64,000 bases of DNA from Cyclobacteriaceae bacterium (GTDB lineage Bacteria > Bacteroidota > Bacteroidia > Cytophagales > Cyclobacteriaceae), in assembly GCA_019694875.1 (NCBI GenBank), contig JAIBBC010000001.1, positions 1,991,501-2,055,500 on the forward strand. The letters are read 5' to 3'. How positions within the stretch are numbered: the first letter of the stretch is position 1; the number at the start of each line of letters is the position of its first letter. The translations under genes were made by a program, and so were the position numbers. The notes beneath the pieces are model-generated. The model saw only the letters and a list, made by a program, of their open reading frames with translations. It had not been told where the DNA came from and did not search any database. Below, piece after piece: positions 60,863 to 64,000 of the stretch.

Positions 60863-62533
60863 TTACTGCCAGTCGAACGTTTCAACTTTTCCATTCAGCT
60901 TCCACTTCGTGGGAACTTGCGTTTCCATCCAATCAAGCGGTTCACCCAGGGGTAATTCCTGTGAAGCCAGTTTAAAGCATTCTTTTATGGATGTCAACTG
61001 AGCCTCTTTCGTGGCTTCAGGTTCTGCCGAGATGAACAACGGGGTACCGCTTTTCGCGACAAGTTCGAGCCACTTAATCGTTTTTTCCCACGGCACTTTT
61101 GTGGTAACACCAACGCAGTCTGCGTCAGCTGCATAAAATGCTCCATGATGAATTCCGCGGAAGGCTAACGTGTTCACGCCCATCTTTCGTGTGCGCTCCC
61201 ATTCGTTGCCGGAGGTGTCGTCACCAATCCGGTTAAGCTCAAACAATCCGGCCGACAAATGACTGAATGTATTACAACCAATGACATACATTTCGCCTGC
61301 CGCTTCACGGATGGCGTTGTACATACCTGAAATGATTTCAGCATTCGTTTTTGATGAGTCATACATGCTCCAGTCGGACTGAGTCATGGCTTTATCGCGG
61401 GTCATTTGCATTCCCCATTTACCGAAGATATCCCAGCTGGTATAGTCGAACTTCACCATTTCGTATCCCCATTGATGATAAACCTTAAAATAATTTTTGA
61501 TCGTTTGCAGGTTTTCCGGAATGCTGGGATCAAGTACGGGCATGTCGCTGCGTCTCGTGCTGCTATTGGGAAGCAGCAGCGATTCTTTCGTGCCGGCTTT
61601 TATACTGAGTGGCCGGGTCCACAGGCCGGGCCGCATGCCCTCTTTGCGGATGTCATCGGCAAGCTGCTTCATGTCGGGGAAGTTGGCGTTGGGCGTGATC
61701 ATATCGTCACCCCAGGTCCATTTTCCCTCCGGTCCGCAAGGTGATGTTTTGAACCATCCATCATCAATCATTGAGAAGGGGCGGTTCTTCAGGCCGGCTG
61801 CCGCAGGTGCGATGAGCCGGGTATGTTCCATGATCAGTTTGGAAGAATTATTTCCGTAACTGAAGTACCAATCGTTGATACCGTACACCGGTTGCTTCGG
61901 CATACGGGGTTTATCGCACATCAGCTTCATGAATTTTCGCGCGGTGTGAAACGGAGCTTCATCGCCTTTGGATGTAATGCTGACAAGCTCGGCAGCTTTC
62001 AGCTTACGGTTGCCAAGCTTTACACCATTGCCGCCTGAGCGGGTATCAAGCGTTAATGACAGCTGGCCGTTATCGAGACCCCACGCACAAAAAGATGACG
62101 CGTTTGTTTTAACGCTCATGCCGCTGGTGCCGGCCGGGCTGTGTTCCATAAAATACCACGGAAAGCGTTCACCGTCTTTAGCCTGATGCCAGGAAGCATC
62201 TCCATACGTACGCTCCCATTGATCGTTTAATACAGTGTTGCGTGATCGTGAAGTTTCCCACAGCAGGGTGACTTCACTCAACGAAACACCCGGAGCCTGG
62301 ATGAAAACGGTTAGCACTCCTTTCGCTTCCTCGAAGTTCACAGCAACGTCCTGGTAAATACATAAGTCACCGGCTGTCGACAGCTCCACAAGCTGGTTAT
62401 CGACTATGGCTGTAACACGGTCGGGGAGAGCGATAGCGGTTATGCGCTCACCGGTGTCGGAGAATACTTTATCGTACAGCAGGGTTGCTGCCAAGGAAAG
62501 TCCGGTTGTTCGAATGAAGTTTCTGCGGTTCAT
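60863..62533 (-). CDS. Clan GH-D glycosidase (alpha-galactosidase-like)
   Basis: A 556-residue exported enzyme with a twin-arginine-like start (MNRRNFIRTTGLSLAATLLY). The catalytic TIM barrel is recognised from FSMIDDGWFK, WTWGDDMITPNANFPDMKQL, the nucleophile motif KFDYTSW (D363) and the acid/base RIGDDTSG (435-442), the order found in GH27/GH36-type alpha-galactosidases and alpha-N-acetylgalactosaminidases. A beta-rich N-terminal domain of about 210 residues precedes it. Activity on alpha-galactosides is likely but not certain. It is co-directional with the DUF3574 gene 16 bases upstream. Confidence 0.88.
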   Translation of the reverse strand: MNRRNFIRTTGLSLAATLLYDKVFSDTGERITAIALPDRVTAIVDNQLVELSTAGDLCIYQDVAVNFEEAKGVLTVFIQAPGVSLSEVTLLWETSRSRNTVLNDQWERTYGDASWHQAKDGERFPWYFMEHSPAGTSGMSVKTNASSFCAWGLDNGQLSLTLDTRSGGNGVKLGNRKLKAAELVSITSKGDEAPFHTARKFMKLMCDKPRMPKQPVYGINDWYFSYGNNSSKLIMEHTRLIAPAAAGLKNRPFSMIDDGWFKTSPCGPEGKWTWGDDMITPNANFPDMKQLADDIRKEGMRPGLWTRPLSIKAGTKESLLLPNSSTRRSDMPVLDPSIPENLQTIKNYFKVYHQWGYEMVKFDYTSWDIFGKWGMQMTRDKAMTQSDWSMYDSSKTNAEIISGMYNAIREAAGEMYVIGCNTFSHLSAGLFELNRIGDDTSGNEWERTRKMGVNTLAFRGIHHGAFYAADADCVGVTTKVPWEKTIKWLELVAKSGTPLFISAEPEATKEAQLTSIKECFKLASQELPLGEPLDWMETQVPTKWKLNGKVETFDWQ

Positions 62534-62549
62534 AATGTTTGGGTTAAAC

Positions 62550-62939
62550 CTAAAACTTTGCCTTTACTTTTTTATCGACACGTAAAACAGATTGCTGCTT
62601 GAACATTACTTTGTATACGGTTATCAAACTGTCGATCTGTGCAGATTTTTTAGGCGACTTTTTATAATGGTACACAACCACGTAGGTTGGTTCGGTGATC
62701 GGCTGATGACTTCCGGGATCATACCAGTTGCCGGTGGCGCTAATGGTAGTGCTGCCTTCCTTAAATACCTTTGAGATCTGATGGGTTTTAAAACTTTGCC
62801 ATTCAGCATCGGTGATCAGTGTTCCGTCAGGCCGTGATTGTCCGAAGTATAAGTCGGTTTGGATCATGCGGTTGCCAGAGCATGAGGAAAGAAGTGTTAT
62901 CAGGAAAATAACAAAGAAGAGAAAAGCTCGCATTTGCAA
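62550..62939 (-). CDS. DUF3574 lipoprotein
   Basis: A 129-residue lipoprotein with lipobox LLSSC. The mature part has the DUF3574 core: TDLYFGQSRPDGTLITDAEW, then VFKEGSTTISATGNWYD and TEPTYVVVYHY. The family is widespread and of unknown function; similar domains are found as small periplasmic proteins. Possibly co-transcribed with the glycosidase gene downstream. Confidence 0.85.
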   Translation of the reverse strand: MQMRAFLFFVIFLITLLSSCSGNRMIQTDLYFGQSRPDGTLITDAEWQSFKTHQISKVFKEGSTTISATGNWYDPGSHQPITEPTYVVVYHYKKSPKKSAQIDSLITVYKVMFKQQSVLRVDKKVKAKF

Positions 62940-62988
62940 AGAAAGTTATAACATCTTCTTCGTTACTGCCAGTAAAACAGATGGAGAA

Positions 62989-63678
62989 TTATTTGTAATC
63001 GATCCGCAGTCGTTCGAAATCCTCGAGATTTTTCATGACGTCAGCATGCAAAACTTGTCCAACGCGATGCTTGAAATTCCTTTTCTTATAACAGAAGTGC
63101 CAATCAAAAACCCCTGATCTGCGCTTAAAAGCAAAATTGCCCTGCGTGACTTTCCACTGCGAAGTAATAACGACCTGATTGGATACCACAACAATGTTGA
63201 GGTAATAATTGTAACGGAGCCTGGAAGTGGCGCGGAAGCCGGTTTTGATGATCCGAAGTTCATTACTGGAATAATCGATCGCGTAACCTTTCAGCACGAG
63301 GTGTTGGCCGATTCGTTTGAATAATGCTGAGGTTGAGTCCTGGCAGGTTAAAATGATGGTTTGATCACCCTCTTGTGGATAGTCGCTTTTCGATAGCGGT
63401 AAAGGCCTGATCAGATCATTGGAAAAAAGAATTTGTACCCCGGCTTGTGTAAGATATTGACGCAGTTTTTTGTCAACGGCATCTTCAGACACAAAATAAA
63501 CTGTTTGCACAGAACCTATTTCAATTGACCCACTTTTAAAGAATAGCTTCTTGACTGTGAAGGCTTGAAGTTCTTCGGTTTTTGTTTCACCGCTTTTTAG
63601 CACCAGCCGGACGTCTTGCGAGAAACCACTAATCGAAATTCCAAAAGCTAAAACTGTTGTTAAGATCAAAACTTTCAT
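62989..63678 (-). CDS. Secreted protein of unknown function
   Basis: A 229-residue exported protein (signal MKVLILTTVLAFGISISGFS). It opens with VRLVLKSGETKTEELQAFTV, then VDKKLRQYLTQAGVQILFSN, which is reminiscent of an STN/secretin-like small domain, and continues with an extended basic C-terminal half ending in DFERLRIDYK. No family is recognised. It lies 44 nt downstream of the truncated gene at the window edge. Confidence 0.7.
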   Translation of the reverse strand: MKVLILTTVLAFGISISGFSQDVRLVLKSGETKTEELQAFTVKKLFFKSGSIEIGSVQTVYFVSEDAVDKKLRQYLTQAGVQILFSNDLIRPLPLSKSDYPQEGDQTIILTCQDSTSALFKRIGQHLVLKGYAIDYSSNELRIIKTGFRATSRLRYNYYLNIVVVSNQVVITSQWKVTQGNFAFKRRSGVFDWHFCYKKRNFKHRVGQVLHADVMKNLEDFERLRIDYK

Positions 63679-63722
63679 GCGTTGGGGAGTTGTATTTGAA
63701 AATTGTGCAAAGGCCTTGCCAG

Positions 63723-64000
63723 TTACAGCGATTCCTTCTTTACCACGAGCAGATAATAATCTCTTTCCATTTCGAGATACCCTTGTTCGTAGCAGTATTT
63801 GTAAACCTTTCCTTCTTTGGTGGTAAACAGGCTGGTCAGGTAGCTAAAATCAAACCCCTTTTCCAATAGTTTCTGACGGCTTACGGATACCGTTTTACCG
63901 GTCGGGTTAAGGTCAGTCAGAATGCGCCTGTTTTTGCGTAAAGCGTTGTTCACGTTGCGCACATAGTTGGTTTCATCGCTGTTCAGCTTGTTGTTGTAGC
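63723..64000 (-). CDS. Truncated gene at the right edge
   Basis: The frame is open across the edge: reading in from the edge it begins YNNKLNSDETNYV and continues with NVNNALRKNRRILTDLNPTG, VSRQKLLEKGFDFSYLTSLF and a C-terminal DYYLLVVKKESL. About 92 residues are visible. The GTG at 63962 is not a likely start. The basic, helical character hints at a DNA- or RNA-associated protein, but no family is recognised. Confidence 0.7.
   Translation of the reverse strand, partial: YNNKLNSDETNYVRNVNNALRKNRRILTDLNPTGKTVSVSRQKLLEKGFDFSYLTSLFTTKEGKVYKYCYEQGYLEMERDYYLLVVKKESL

Noticed and set aside
1-64000. CRISPR arrays, rRNA genes, prophage or complete insertion sequences
   Set aside because: No regularly spaced repeats, rRNA sequence, phage genes or transposase with catalytic core were seen; the only transposase-like sequence is the domain within the receptor.

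Overview
The window comes from a member of the Bacteroidota, most likely an aerobic Cytophagales-type bacterium. Signs of this are a SusC/SusD pair, DUF4252 proteins beside an ECF sigma factor, a 7TMR-DISM receptor, a PD40-OmpA protein, weak or absent Shine-Dalgarno sequences and several promoters of the Bacteroidota type (TAnnTTTG at -7). No rRNA, CRISPR array, phage or intact insertion sequence was seen. There is one tRNA gene, tRNA-Arg(CCU). Both edges cut a gene.

Layout. 0-4.2 kb: a truncated gene, aspS, a secreted protein, tadA, a degenerate dispersed palindromic repeat and a Mn-type superoxide dismutase. 4.2-5.65 kb: a small lipoprotein followed by a gene graveyard with at least two decayed genes. 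5.6-10.7 kb: a minus-strand group of four secreted proteins (concanavalin-like, serine beta-lactamase-like, metallo-beta-lactamase-fold, DUF2911) divergent from a membrane-anchored putative regulator. 10.7-16.8 kb: uvrB, then aroE, a DUF368 lipid-carrier translocase, a ComA-like phosphosulfolactate synthase and a TPR protein, all on the minus strand. 16.8-23.4 kb: a surface-polysaccharide block (glycosyltransferase, RfbC, Wza-like, BY-kinase, PHP phosphatase, epimerase) with a recognisable promoter. 23.5-27.6 kb: hflX, tRNA-Arg and an FtsX-type permease.

28.0-31.3 kb holds the most unusual locus: a tightly coupled operon of a SET-domain protein, a D-Ala-D-Ala-ligase-like ATP-grasp protein and a protein fusing the same two domains, preceded by a 19-codon upstream ORF and ended by a strong terminator. 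Next to it is a 7TMR-DISM membrane receptor whose cytoplasmic output is the zinc ribbon and helical DNA-binding part of an IS1595-type transposase. 33.6-43.8 kb is a polysaccharide utilisation locus (PKD lipoprotein, SusC, SusD, two GH30 enzymes, small lipoprotein) with hairpins between its cistrons, probably for a beta-1,6-linked or similar beta-glucan.

43.8-50.4 kb: SMUG-like DNA glycosylase, D-aminoacylase-like amidohydrolase, a prokaryotic pentameric ligand-gated ion channel homologue, a small four-helix membrane protein, PD40-OmpA, a LOG/SLOG protein and a DUF2007 protein. 50.4-58 kb: von Willebrand A protein, a sulfotransferase broken by what looks like a 13-nt repeat collapse, an ECF sigma/anti-sigma/DUF4252/DUF4252 operon and an ABC exporter. 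58-64 kb: small proteins, a cupin, an outer-membrane barrel, a Crp-like regulator, a clan-D glycosidase, a DUF3574 lipoprotein and a truncated gene at the edge.
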